Shown here in pieces: positions 39,812-50,872 of a DNA stretch of 64,000 nt (positions are counted from its first letter, which is position 1; every line of letters begins with the position of its first letter). The stretch is from Phytopythium helicoides (lineage: Eukaryota; Oomycota; Peronosporomycetes; Pythiales; Pythiaceae). Below the pieces are notes generated by a model. It was not told the DNA's origin, searched no databases, and saw nothing but the letters and a program-made list of their open reading frames with translations. The stretch covers positions 930,001 through 994,000 of the forward strand of contig JANFNE010000019.1 in the NCBI GenBank assembly GCA_024867545.1, read 5' to 3'. Position numbers and translations under genes: made by a program.

Positions 39812-41010
39812 GGATTGAGCATGGGCTCAGCGGTGTGGAGCTGGTTGAACCAACGCGCATGACACCACCTTCTCTCCTGATGGATAGCTACGCACTGCTA
39901 GAGCTGGCGATGCTTGTGGACGTGGCATTTTCGCATGACAAAGCAGCTTCGTGGAGAAATTGTGGCTCAACGACGCGGGTTCATCGGCCCACCACTTCGT
40001 CTCTCAACGGCTCCAGAGTGGGAATCAAGGTTGCTGCTGTTGTTGAAGCGGTTGGCTGCGGTGTCGACGCCTCAAACGGGGCGGGACGAAGAGAAGTAGC
40101 TCTTCATCTGACGTGGACGCGCTGTGGTGTTTTGCAATTGGCGACTGGAGCCTCGGCGTCGGCTTCGTCGGGTTGGTATTGGTGATGTCTGGCGCCAGCA
40201 AAGCCGGCTCAAGCGTGCATCGGTTCATCAGGTGTGTGAATCGCTGGCGGTAGACGTCCACCGATCTCAAAGACTCAAAGTCGACGTGATCCCAACTTCC
40301 CGTCCGGATCAGTGAATGCATCGGTGGAGCCACTCGAGGTCTCATGGCACGACGGCAACGTCATCCTAATCCTAGTGTCGTAGTTGCCAACGACTACCAT
40401 CTCGGTACGTCCACAAGATAAATGAGGGCGAGCCGCATTGGCATGGCCATCTGTGGACGCCAAGAAGATCGCGAGCAGCCAACTCGGTCTCGCATACACC
40501 TCACTCGCGTAAATTATGTCCATAATGAAGCCAAGCCTCGCTCCGCCATGGAGGGTCGTCAGCGCCGAGATGTAGAGGCCGCGCGACAGCCGCGGTCACG
40601 AGCACCGCCGGCTGGCGCTGTCGCCACCTCCGCGTCGCCCTGGGTCTTCGCGTCCGCGTCCTGCTGCGTTGCCGAGTCCCGCGGCCGCCGCGGTCTCCGC
40701 TGGCGCCGACACGTCGCCATCGCCGCCCCGCTCGTCTGCGGGCGGCGGTGCCACGTTGGCGTGAAGCACCGGCTGATGACGCGGAGCTGACGACCCAGAA
40801 GCGCGCCGTAAGCCTCCAGGACGTTGCACCGGCGCCCGGTTGACATCGCCGGGGCGAGTAGAAGGGAGGTGGCGATGACACAGACGCCCGTCCACTGTCT
40901 CAACAGCAGTCGGTGACACGCGTGCGCACTGTCCAAGGCTCCACATCCCGCGTCCAGCATCTGGCTGACGTTCCCGCTCCTCAAGGTTCAGGGGCGCCTG
41001 CCTAACAGTG
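39812..41010. other. Intergenic stretch without supported gene
   Basis: GC-rich overlapping ORFs on both strands (for example 40559-40984, minus) have no recognisable domain and start at non-ATG codons. Nothing here matches the region upstream of START-FYVE copy 1. Confidence 0.45.
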
Positions 41011-41027
41011 GGCATTCCTCAAGTTAC
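41011..41027 (+). promoter_or_regulatory. Inr-like core promoter of START-FYVE copy 2
   Basis: GGCATTCCTCAAGTTACC resembles the oomycete initiator/FPR and ends about 20 bp before the ATG at 41048. Copy 1 has a different upstream sequence. Confidence 0.45.
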
Positions 41028-41047
41028 CACCGCCGCGCCAGAGCTCC

Positions 41048-42226
41048 ATGGCGAGATTCCCACTGGCGTCCAGGCCCTTCCCGCCGCTGCAGCTCTCCGA
41101 GCAGGACGAGGCTGCGCTCGAGGCGCTCGCCAGCGGCATCGTCGCAGAAACTCTCGACGACTATGAACAGGTCTTCCTCCGCGATGGCGGCGTCATGAAC
41201 CCGGCGAGATGGAAGCAGCTCAAGCGAACCGAGAACCTCGGCGTGTTCCAGGACCAGCTCAAGCGCACACGCGACTCGTCGCTCAGCCGCAACGCCGCGC
41301 AGCTCGTCTGGTTCGGCACCATCGAGTGCGACCTGGACGACCTCATGTTCGGCGTCGTCAACCAGACGGCCGAGATGGCCAAGATCAAGTCCACCTACGT
41401 CGTGGACTACGTCGCCGACTTCAGCCTGCTCGCCTCCATCGTGCAGGCCACGGTCGACGACCCATTCCGCGGACTGCAGGTCAAGTGGGCCGTCAACGCA
41501 GGTCCTCCCGTCATGCAGCACGTCATCCGACCGCGAGACTTTGTCTACCTCGAGGCCACGGGGATCACCCTGAGCTCGTCCAACGAGCCCATTGGGTACC
41601 ATGTCATCAACTCGATCACGGTCCCAGGCGCACCAGAGCTGCACGACCTCAAGCTCGTGCGCGGCAACAACTCGCTGTACCACGTCTTCCGTCAGAAGAG
41701 TCCGGGCGTCGTCGAGGTCTATGTGAAGGCCTGCATCGACGTGCTGGGCGACATGCCGTCCAGCATGGCGACGTATGCGACCGCCGAAGCCGTCGCGTCC
41801 GTCAAGATGGTCGCCGTCTGTGCGCAGCTCAAGAAACTCAACTACTTGCTCAGCAAGTCGACTGCCGCGAGGATGCATGGTCTCAGCAAGACTCCAGCTG
41901 CGGATGACCAAAGCTGCTGCGTGTGTCACAAGGATATGGGTGGAATCTTGCGCTCTCGGCACTACTGCGAGGCTTGTGGCAGCCGTATGTGTTCTCGCTG
42001 CCGCATTCCGCGCAAGCTGAGCTTTTTGAACCGTGAAACCCGTGCCGCCGTGCAACGTCAAGTCAACTTCTGCACTCGCTGTGTGCACGCCGCGAGTATG
42101 CTGAGCGGACTTGATATCGCTCGTGAGGAGCTGCGGGATGGTAGCTCGCTATCGTGCTACTTCGACGAGCGGCTACTGCGCTCGGCATCCACAGCTTCGT
42201 CTGCCTCCATCGACGAGATGTGTTGA
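41048..42226 (+). CDS. START-FYVE zinc-finger protein, copy 2
   Basis: This 392-residue protein is nearly identical to copy 1 (32211) from its first codon to about residue 358, with single changes such as His to Arg in KRTRDSSL and Arg to Pro in SSNEPIGYH. The START domain and all FYVE Cys residues are kept. The last 30 residues differ clearly (SSLSCYFDERLLRSASTASS against SSFSGYFDDRLLRSASEVSS), and DNA similarity to copy 1 begins only at the ATG itself (CATGGCGAGATTCCC). This copy is not part of a palindrome; it is a direct duplicate at an offset of 8837 bp. Confidence 0.9.
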   Translation: MARFPLASRPFPPLQLSEQDEAALEALASGIVAETLDDYEQVFLRDGGVMNPARWKQLKRTENLGVFQDQLKRTRDSSLSRNAAQLVWFGTIECDLDDLMFGVVNQTAEMAKIKSTYVVDYVADFSLLASIVQATVDDPFRGLQVKWAVNAGPPVMQHVIRPRDFVYLEATGITLSSSNEPIGYHVINSITVPGAPELHDLKLVRGNNSLYHVFRQKSPGVVEVYVKACIDVLGDMPSSMATYATAEAVASVKMVAVCAQLKKLNYLLSKSTAARMHGLSKTPAADDQSCCVCHKDMGGILRSRHYCEACGSRMCSRCRIPRKLSFLNRETRAAVQRQVNFCTRCVHAASMLSGLDIAREELRDGSSLSCYFDERLLRSASTASSASIDEMC

Positions 42227-42299
42227 GGTGTATTGATGTGTAGTGGTGTGATAGCTGAATAAATATGTGTAGCCCAACTCATAAGGGCCATGGTATTTA

Positions 42300-45200
42300 T
42301 AGGGGATTTGTGTCACTGCACGGAGCTTCGTCAACTCTGGTCGGAGACAGCGACAGCTCCACCTTTCGTCACAGAGCTCATGGCGTACGCCAAATGGCTC
42401 CATCACCGCGTCTGGTGCGGCAACTTCCCGCGTTTCCGGCTCCCATCGTCTGATGAAGTTACGCGTGAGGTCTGTCGTCTACGAGCCTGCTTTGGTGCGC
42501 TTGTTATCTAACGAAACTGACACCACGGTATACTGTTTGCTAGCAAAGCTTGAGCATAGCGTGTTTCAAAACTTCAGAGTTCTCTGAGCTCCGCATGCAG
42601 GCAGGACAGCTTTTGCTGAAATCGTTCAAAAAGCCTTCAAGTACCTAAATTGCATTTGGAATGTCGTGCACAGATTCGTCTCAAGCTAACCGAAACGCCG
42701 TCTATCGCCACCACTCGCCCAGCCGGAAGCAGTGAGCCATTTGCAGATATCTTACTCTTGACGCAACAATATGTTCCGTACCTCATAGCCCTGGAGCGAG
42801 CCGCACGGCGATCTGCGCATTTCCCTTTTGAGCTTCCGGCTCCACTTTTCCAGGGCATCGACAACAGACATCATTCCACACAAAATCTCAAGTTCAACGA
42901 GTGGATAGTGGTGGAGAAAGCGTTTATTTGGCTTACAATAGCGCAATTTCACGCGGTTTGCGCAGAGTGGCGAGTTCATAGAGGACTCCAGCGCCATGAC
43001 GAGCGGTTGCTGCAGCGTGCTGAGGACGAGTGGGCGAAATCCCAGCGATTTGCTTGTCTTTCTGCTGGTGCTGCTGCAACCTTTACTAAAGTTTGTGATA
43101 CCCCTTCGGTGAGCAATCCGACCCCGGACGGATATACGATTGATCAAGTATTACTATACGTTGCAAATATTTCTTATGCGCTCGGACACCAGTGCGCTCT
43201 CCGACAAATGTCTGCTCACGCATCAAGAGTGAGACTTGCTCGCTGCGTTATCTGACGCAGATCCAAATACTAACGGTTTTTTGAAGAAACTACTAACTAT
43301 AGAGCAGCCAGAGCGCATGGTTCGCACACTATCTGCGCTCGCTCATCGAGCTGTGTGGATTGCCCAGAGTGCAGCCTCAGCACTTGTGGATCTCCGGCTA
43401 ACTAGTGAAGATGAGTACGTTCCTTGCCTGCAATGAGTTGGTACCTTTAAAATGCTAACACTTCAACAAAAAGTCTTTTGCAGCAACTTATTGTGTGCAT
43501 CGAAGCCGATGTAGTTAGATGGACAGCTATTTTCTACAATTGTGAACAAAACGCTTTTCACCTAGATGCTAACCCGGGTGCGTACGACAGCTTTACTATG
43601 CCACTTACCACGTACTCAACAGTCTCTGTTCGGTGATAGAGCTCGCACTTTTATTTGTTGAACTGCAGCTCGCTCTTCGTCTCCCGCCAACGCCTGTTCA
43701 CCATCGCCGTAGCACCTCTATCTTTGATCGGATCACGCAGGAAACGCAGTTATACCACACTTCCCATCTGACTCAAACACTCGATGACAAGAAAGAATTG
43801 TTGAGTTACTGTCAACAGCGCTTTGGTCCTCTCTGGACTCCGCCAGACCTAGAAGAAATCAAAAAAATGGCTCTGCGTACTTTGTTAGAGCAACCGTCGA
43901 GCACAAATCTGCCAACATGGAAGTCTCTTATGCAATCTACGCTGGAAGATTCTAATCTTGTTGGTGCGTCCAATATGGAAGAAATAGTTAAGAAGAGTAT
44001 TGAGGAAGCAGGCAAAAATACTGGAATTGGTGACTCTGAACGCGAACCCTCAACAAACCAACTTTCTAGTCCAGCAAATAGTGGTGCCCAATCTAAACTT
44101 GCTGAGATCGTTCCTCCGAGATTCTCCAATACTTCAAGAGTGAACACACAAGAACCCGGAGCAACCTACCACGATGAAAGACGTACGCTTGTCAGCCTTC
44201 CTCCAAGACCATCGAGTGCACAACCGGCAATCGGTGTCCCCGATACCAATATAAATGATTCACAACCGTGGGTTACCATTCAGCACGGAGGAAAAATACT
44301 CCACTTTGAGAAATCACTTCCTCTACCAACTACAGCTGGTGATAATTCACTCAATGACTGCTTGGAGCAATCTAACCATAACGGAGCCTATCGACTCGAG
44401 CGATTGAAACTCATGAAGCGCCCATCTTCATCACCCTCGTATTTATCACCAGCAAAAATCAAAGAATCTCCAGGTATCGCACAACAACGAATTGATCAGC
44501 TGAGAGCGACATTATCGTCTCCTGCTGTCCCTTCGCGAATGTGGACACCAACGCGTTTTCCGTGTGCGCTGTGCGAGCAGCGATTCATGCGGTGCAATCT
44601 GCCAGGGGTTTCAGTGATGAAACGCATCTTTGACATTAGACAGAAATGGGGCGTCGTTCTGCACGACGCCAAAAAGTTCTCAGCTCCATCAGCACTATAC
44701 GCAAAGGCCAACGTCTGTGTGATGTGCCAGGAGATACTCCAGTGTGAAGATGGAAGCAGTGGAGCTGATGCCACAGACGGGATAAGCAACTCCATCTCAA
44801 GTGTTTGCGAAGGCGAAATTCCCTCCACATCCGCTGAGGGAACGGCTGCGAGCAAATGTGATGATATTGGCCTCTTGATTTGCAACGCTATCACACACCA
44901 GTGGAACCTCCAACACCAAACTAACACCACTGTCGACCAGTCTGCTGAGAAACTCCACCTCGTCGATGTTGCTCTCCGGAAACGGGCACGTCAGTCCTCA
45001 ACTTTATGCTCCATGCATGCTCGAAATGCTGTGCAGCCCAGGTCGACCCGGTGTGCACACACAAAAGAAGAACGCCAGCCGTGGTGGGAGGTAGACCTGG
45101 CCAATTATGTCGTTGTGCACTCGGTCAAGATCTATCTACGGGTTGAGACCAGCCACTTGTACACATCCTCCGGTGCTAGTTCTGGTGCTGGATCGTCCTC

Positions 45201-45798
45201 TCCTTCGCGTCGACAACGATCAGGGGTATTTCCACTCCACATTGCCATATCGATGAAAACAGGAGTAGGTCGCGATCTTGAAGACGTCCTCGCCAGCTGT
45301 GTCAGCTCCCACAAGGTTGAGGAAAGGGATGCGGCATCAGTCGGTGCTGGCACGATGCTAGTAGAATGGAGCGTACCCCCAAATGCTCGAGGAAGATTTG
45401 TTCGAATTCAGAGTGAGCGCTTGGCGCTGCTACACATCGAGCATGCGCATGTATTTGTGGCCCAGATCCCTATCTCACTGTCCTTGCTAACTGGTGCGAC
45501 GGCAAAAGCCAATAGCGAGGCGAGGCGACGGAAACTCCAGCGAGCTGCTTTTCGGGCATCTGTCATTGCCACCAACGTCAGCGGTGGCAACAGTACAGGT
45601 GCAAGTGGAGCTGCGAGCCGGAAAGGAGTTAGCAGGATTGGCCAGCAGAATGGCGACTCGTTGTTGCTGTCGTCGTTGCTTGACCAACCCGAACAAGCAG
45701 AAAAAAAGCGCCTGTCGAAGCTTTACACGCGATTTCGAGCACTATTAGAACAGCGTACTCAGTACGATGTGACGCAAGCAGGAACAGGATCTCCATGA
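42300..45798 (+). CDS. Large multi-exon protein with C-terminal discoidin-like domain
   Basis: The main exon, about 43630-45798, is 720 codons long. It carries a Cys-rich patch (CALCEQRFMRCNLPG, then CVMCQEILQC), coiled-coil-prone parts, and near residues 450-620 a galactose-binding/F5-8C-like domain: QSSTLCSMHARNAV, WWEVDLANYVVVHSVKIYLR, PLHIAISMKTG and RGRFVRIQS. Upstream coding pieces lie at 42650-43228, about 43303-43413 and about 43473-43575. They can be joined by small introns, for example donor GTACGT near 43414 to acceptor AAAAAG near 43472, giving SEDDLLQQLIVCIEADVV, and donor GTGCGT near 43576 to GATAG near 43638, giving DANPELALLFVELQ. The join near 43229 is unresolved and may hide a frameshift. 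The 5' end (exon pieces near 42300-42510 and 42604-42650) is uncertain. Localisation is unknown. Confidence 0.55.
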
Positions 45799-45920
45799 CA
45801 CCAGAGGGCTTTGTGACCAATCTCATCAGTATGTTTATTAGTCCAGCAATCGATGAACTCTTCCGCGATTGTAATCGACCAAATCCTCTACAAGGCGCAC
45901 TACATACTGTTATGACTCGT

Positions 45921-47465
45921 CTACGCGGTAGCAAGAGGGGACTTGACCTCCACGAACTCCGGCGACTTGCCACCCGGTATCTTGCCGCCATGGAACAGTG
46001 CCTCAATATCCTCAAGCTGCACACCCTTCGTCTCGGGACAGAAGAAGTACACGAACACCAAGCAGATGCAGCACAGACCCGCGAACAGGAAGAACACACC
46101 GTTGATGTTCAGGTGAGGGAAGAGCTTCACCACCTCCGTCATCACAGCCCCCATGGCCCAGTTCGCAGCCGTCGACAGAGCCACACCGTACGCACGCACG
46201 CTGAGAGGGAAGATCTCGGCAGGGTAGATCCAGCAGATGGGACCCCACGAGATGGCGAAGTTGAACACGAAGAAGGCAGTACCAATGCAGATGAACCAGC
46301 CACCGACCTTCGGACAACCAGCGTCGTCCACGGTACCATCACACGTCGCCGTGAAGAGGATAGCAGCGAACAGGTGACCCACAATCATGCCGACAGCACC
46401 GATCAGGAGCATGATGCGGCGACCATACAAGTCTACCCAGCGCATCGCAGGGATCGTACTGAGCATGTTGACGGATGAGATAAAGAACGACGAGTAGATA
46501 CCGGCGTTGGTGATGTCCTTGAAGATGAGCGCACCGTAGCTCATGATGGGGTTGATACCAGTAGCCTGCTGCAGCACCTGCAGGAACATGGCGATGAGCA
46601 CGCGCTTGAACACGGACGGCTCAAGGAGCTCGCCAATACCCTTGTTGGCAGCAATCTCCTCGGCAACCTGGTGACCGATCACACTCAGCTCGTGCTCGAT
46701 GTCGTCGGTTTGGCGAAGACGCTTGAGCACGGCGGCAGCAGCTTCCTTTCCCTTCTTCTGGTACGTCCAACGCGGAGACTCCGGCACAAACCAGATACCG
46801 AGCATGACAACAAGCGGAGCAGCCATGGCCACACCGTTGGTCGTGCGCCAACCACGATCACGATCTTCCACAATGATGTTGACGACGTTGGCGAGCCAAA
46901 GACCGATCACAACCGTCATCTGCATGAAACCAGCCAGAAGTCCACGCAGCTCCTTGGGAGCAGCCTCCGCACCGAAGATGGGAGCCGAGAAGGATGAGTT
47001 GCCGACACCGAAACCCTGGACGATGCGTGCGAGGTACATGGCGGTGTGTGCCTGCGCCTTCTGGAAGCACACCCACGACGTGCCGATGCAGAAGAGAATG
47101 CCGGCGCAGAAGATGGTGGCACGGCGACCGAACTTGTCGGCCACGATACCGCCGATAAACGCTCCACCAAGACAGCCCAGGTTGTACGCCATGTTGTACC
47201 AGACCGTGAAGTCCGTCCACTCGGCCGGCAGGTCCGACGACGACGCCGTGCACTGCTCATACGTGAAGTTGTGCCAGCCGACGCAGTAGTCGTAGATGAA
47301 CGAGTCCATGATGAGTACACCGGAGGTGACACCCTGATCGTAGCCAAAGAAGAGACCGCCGAGCGCCGTGAAGATGCAGACGATGATGGCGTAGGTGCGC
47401 TTGCCGGGAGTCGGGATGTCGTCGACGGCGCCATTGTCTAGGTTGACGATGATGCCCGCCGCCAT
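45921..47465 (-). CDS. Sugar transporter (MFS sugar porter), paralogue 1
   Basis: This 514-residue protein has 12 predicted membrane helices and all sugar-porter signatures: FFGYDQGVTSGVL in helix 1, DKFGRRATIF, PESPRWTY before the central loop, QQATGINPIMSYGALIF in helix 7, DLYGRR, WIYPAEIFPLSVRAYG and FFCPETKGVQLEDIE at the end. It most likely carries hexoses across the plasma membrane with protons; the exact sugar cannot be read from the sequence. An N-terminal extension (MAAGIIVNLDNGAVDDIP) and a sequon in the first outer loop (HNFTYEQC) are shared by all five paralogues. Promoter and gene are directly repeated 3407 bp further on (paralogue 2). In its central loop (EHELSVIGHQVAEEIAANKG) it resembles paralogue 5 rather than paralogue 2. 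Confidence 0.93.
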   Translation of the reverse strand: MAAGIIVNLDNGAVDDIPTPGKRTYAIIVCIFTALGGLFFGYDQGVTSGVLIMDSFIYDYCVGWHNFTYEQCTASSSDLPAEWTDFTVWYNMAYNLGCLGGAFIGGIVADKFGRRATIFCAGILFCIGTSWVCFQKAQAHTAMYLARIVQGFGVGNSSFSAPIFGAEAAPKELRGLLAGFMQMTVVIGLWLANVVNIIVEDRDRGWRTTNGVAMAAPLVVMLGIWFVPESPRWTYQKKGKEAAAAVLKRLRQTDDIEHELSVIGHQVAEEIAANKGIGELLEPSVFKRVLIAMFLQVLQQATGINPIMSYGALIFKDITNAGIYSSFFISSVNMLSTIPAMRWVDLYGRRIMLLIGAVGMIVGHLFAAILFTATCDGTVDDAGCPKVGGWFICIGTAFFVFNFAISWGPICWIYPAEIFPLSVRAYGVALSTAANWAMGAVMTEVVKLFPHLNINGVFFLFAGLCCICLVFVYFFCPETKGVQLEDIEALFHGGKIPGGKSPEFVEVKSPLATA

Positions 47466-49327
47466 GGTTGCCTAGTAGAGCTTTAGAGTCGAGAAGACGC
47501 GAAGGTGGGAGGCTGAACTTGCTCGAGGCCGTGCAAATTGCAGAATGAGTGAATGGTGGATGCGTGCTCATGAAAGTCTGCGCTGTCGTCGAAGGACTCT
47601 GCTGTAGTTCGTTGCTCTGCTCCTTTGCATTAACTCTCGGTTGGTATTATGCGTGAACGATGATTGTGTTGGAAGGCTGCGCGCATCCCATCTGTGCACA
47701 CGTGTACTGTACTGTGTGTCCTGAACTATAATGGAGGTCCCAGCTCAAATGTGCATCTCCTTGCCCTCCATGGTGTCTGATTGACTGGTGTGCTTGTACA
47801 GCACTGCAACTGAAGTCACCGCGTATGACGGTCGCGTCTTGTTGAAGCTCTGCGGTGTACTTTGCCTGAATATACACATGGACTGTCGATGTAAACTTGA
47901 TTTATTTTGTCGTCGTGGGGTGATTATGCGCGCGACCAGCGATTTAATCCTGATCGTGCAGGAGTGTAAAACAAATCCAGACTATTGATAAAGCTAGCCG
48001 TTTATGAATGCAGAGCGCGTGTTTTTGAATTAGCATAAATGCACGCATTGCGGTGCGGTGTGGTTAGTGGTGCTATCGTGTCATGCTGTGGTCCATACCT
48101 AATGGGGTTATGCAGTGGAGATCTTTCTGACCTCCTTGCACAATAAGTGTTCGTGCACTCTGCAGCGAACGATGGGAAGCTTTCGGCGGAACTGAAGCAT
48201 CGGAAGGACGAGAAGCATGCTGATACAGTATACATCATCTTGGCTCTGCTTTGGAGTGGCATATCATCTACATATGAACAGTATATTATAAGGCGTTGGG
48301 CACTGAATGCGGAATATATACTAGTATATGAAGACAGTTGATTTGGAACACATGATCGCAATTAATCTGTATCCGTCCATGTGTCTGCTGTTGACGCCTC
48401 AAAGGAGGAAGTCGACCTAGTTGGATGTATTATGAGCTTTCCGCGAGCTGATTCGCTTTGAAGTCGTTGGGTGAGTGGGAGGCAGGGCAAGTGAAATTGC
48501 TTTCATTGGTAATGTACTAGTACACAATTGTTGAGCCAGCTCTTTGCCTTTAGTGCATTATGCTCGCTTTCCTTCCCATCATCCCACCACGCGTAGGGAG
48601 CAGTTCATTCAAGGTTTGAAGCTAGCCGCGAGGGTTCTTGTGGAGAGGTAATCTAATAATGAGACAGCCCTGGGATGCGGTGTGATAGGTTAGAAATCGC
48701 TGGCGAGCCGTGGAACTGCGTCGCTGAAGATCGAGCTTGTTCATACCTGAGGCCGACGTGTATGGATCTCGAATGAGCTGCTCACATCTACTCTACTTTT
48801 TACTTCTAACCTACTCGAGGAAAAACCGCCCTTGAGCTATGTGGTACTCGTGTAGTCCAGGAAAATAAACCTCGGCGCCCGCCTGTGGCTGTGTTCTGAG
48901 CGAGAGAACCCACCGCCTACGAACGACGTTCCGCATGTGTTTCATTGAGCAGTGTGGTCAAACTTGAGATAGCCTGAGTGAAGGGGCTGCGATGTGGTGA
49001 TGTGGTTTAGTGGCAAAGAGGTCGAACGCGGCGTTCAGGAAATCAGATTTCTGTCTTCGCCTGAAAATACCCATCACCTGTTCATGACCACAGCGATGAT
49101 GCCACAGTGATTTGAGCGCCAGCGTCACCACAGTATAAGCATTGCGGTCATGAGTTGTATAATCGTTTTATTACCCATCAGAGCCTTTACACGAGTCAGG
49201 ACTAAAAAAATTATAGAAGTCAACGTCATCGGTTTAATCAAATGGGAAGATCATATTGACAAGACATTGATCCACCTTCAGCATGAAAAACTAAACCGTT
49301 AAGGCTCAGAGCTCTCCGATTGTACGC
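47466..49327. other. Intergenic spacer between transporters 1 and 2
   Basis: No supported gene. The part 47459-47556 is the duplicated promoter. Around 47880-47970 a stretch (AAACTTGATTTATTTTG... GACCAGCGA) resembles 51240-51310 upstream of transporter 2. The rest shows only short ORFs. Confidence 0.5.
47531..47550 (-). promoter_or_regulatory. Oomycete Inr-FPR core promoter of transporter 1
   Basis: On the minus strand ACTCATTCTGCAATTTGCAC is an excellent initiator/FPR match, 66 bp upstream of the start at 47465. Confidence 0.8.
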
Positions 49328-50872
49328 TTAAGCAACAGCGAGAGGAGACTTGACCTCGACAAACTCCGGCGACTTAGCACCCGTCGTGTTGCCGCCATGG
49401 AACAGTGCCTCAATGTCCTCGAGCTGCACACCCTTCGTCTCGGGACAGAAGAAGTACACGAACACCAAGCAGATGCAGCACAGACCCGCGAACAGATAGA
49501 AGACGCCATCGATGTTCAGGTGAGGGAAGAGCTTCACCACCTCCGTCATCGTGGCACCCATAGCCCAATTCGCAGCCGTCGACAGAGCCACACCGTACGC
49601 ACGCACGCTGAGAGGGAAGATCTCGGCAGGGTAGATCCAGCAGATGGGACCCCACGAGATGGCGAAGTTGAACACGAAGAAGGCAGTACCAATGCAGATG
49701 AACCAGCCACCGACCTTCGGACAACCAGCGTCGTCCACGGTACCATCACACGTCGCCGTGAAGAGGATAGCAGCGAACAGGTGACCCACAATCATGCCGA
49801 CAGCACCGATCAGGAGCATGATGCGGCGACCATACAAGTCTACCCAGCGCATCGCAGGGATCGTACTGAGCATGTTGACGGATGAGATAAAGAACGACGA
49901 GTAGATACCGGCGTTGGTGATGTCCTTGAAGATGAGCGCACCGTAGCTCATGATGGGGTTGATACCAGTAGCCTGCTGCAGCACCTGCAAGATCATGGCG
50001 ATGAGCACACGCTTGAACACGGACGGCTCGAGCAACTCAGCAAGACCCTTGTTGGCAGCAATCTCTTCTTCGACTTGGTGACCAATTTGGTTGAGCTCGT
50101 ACTCGATGTCGTCGGTTTGGCGAAGACGCTTGAGCACGGCGGCAGCAGCTTCCTTTCCCTTCTTCTGGTACGTCCAACGCGGAGACTCCGGCACAAACCA
50201 GATACCGAGCATGACAACAAGCGGAGCAGCCATGGCCACACCGTTGGTCGTGCGCCAACCACGATCACGATCTTCCACAATGATGTTGACGACGTTGGCG
50301 AGCCAAAGACCGATCACAACCGTCATCTGCATGAAACCAGCCAGAAGTCCACGCAGCTCCTTGGGAGCAGCCTCCGCACCGAAGATGGGAGCCGAGAAGG
50401 ACGAGTTGCCGACACCGAAACCCTGGATGATACGAGCCAAGTACATGGCGGTGTGTGCCTGCGCCTTGTTGAAGCACACCCACGACGTGCCGATGCAGAA
50501 GAGAATGCCGGCGCAGAAGATGGTGGCACGGCGACCGAACTTGTCGGCCACGATACCACCGATAAACGCTCCACCAAGACAGCCCAGGTTGTACGCCATG
50601 TTGTACCAGACCGTGAAGTCCGTCCACTCGGCCGGCAGGTCCGACGACGACGCCGTGCACTGCTCATACGTGAAGTTGTGCCAGCCGACGCAGTAGTCGT
50701 AGATGAACGAGTCCATGATGAGTACACCGGAGGTGACACCCTGATCGTAGCCAAAGAAGAGACCGCCGAGCGCCGTGAAGATGCAGACGATGATGGCGTA
50801 GGTGCGCTTGCCGGGAGTCGGGATGTCGTCGACGGCGCCATTGTCTAGGTTGACGATGATGCCCGCCGCCAT
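49328..50872 (-). CDS. Sugar transporter (MFS sugar porter), paralogue 2
   Basis: This 514-residue protein has the same 12-helix layout and all sugar-porter motifs (DKFGRR, PESPRW, QQATGIN, DLYGRR, PAEIFP, PETKG). Its N-terminal half and promoter are nearly identical to paralogue 1 at an offset of 3407 bp. From the central loop on (YELNQIGHQVEEEIAANKGL, then AELLEPS) and at the end (FPHLNIDGVFYLFAG) it follows paralogues 3 and 4. It is therefore a mosaic. The downstream end (GAKSPEFVEVKSPLAVA) is a cytoplasmic tail. Expected role: proton-linked hexose uptake at the plasma membrane. Confidence 0.93.
   Translation of the reverse strand: MAAGIIVNLDNGAVDDIPTPGKRTYAIIVCIFTALGGLFFGYDQGVTSGVLIMDSFIYDYCVGWHNFTYEQCTASSSDLPAEWTDFTVWYNMAYNLGCLGGAFIGGIVADKFGRRATIFCAGILFCIGTSWVCFNKAQAHTAMYLARIIQGFGVGNSSFSAPIFGAEAAPKELRGLLAGFMQMTVVIGLWLANVVNIIVEDRDRGWRTTNGVAMAAPLVVMLGIWFVPESPRWTYQKKGKEAAAAVLKRLRQTDDIEYELNQIGHQVEEEIAANKGLAELLEPSVFKRVLIAMILQVLQQATGINPIMSYGALIFKDITNAGIYSSFFISSVNMLSTIPAMRWVDLYGRRIMLLIGAVGMIVGHLFAAILFTATCDGTVDDAGCPKVGGWFICIGTAFFVFNFAISWGPICWIYPAEIFPLSVRAYGVALSTAANWAMGATMTEVVKLFPHLNIDGVFYLFAGLCCICLVFVYFFCPETKGVQLEDIEALFHGGNTTGAKSPEFVEVKSPLAVA

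Noticed and set aside
43109..43192. 84-nt intron GTGAGC...CACCAG in the discoidin-like gene
   Set aside because: It is a multiple of three, its translation looks coding, and removing it does not cure the downstream stop.
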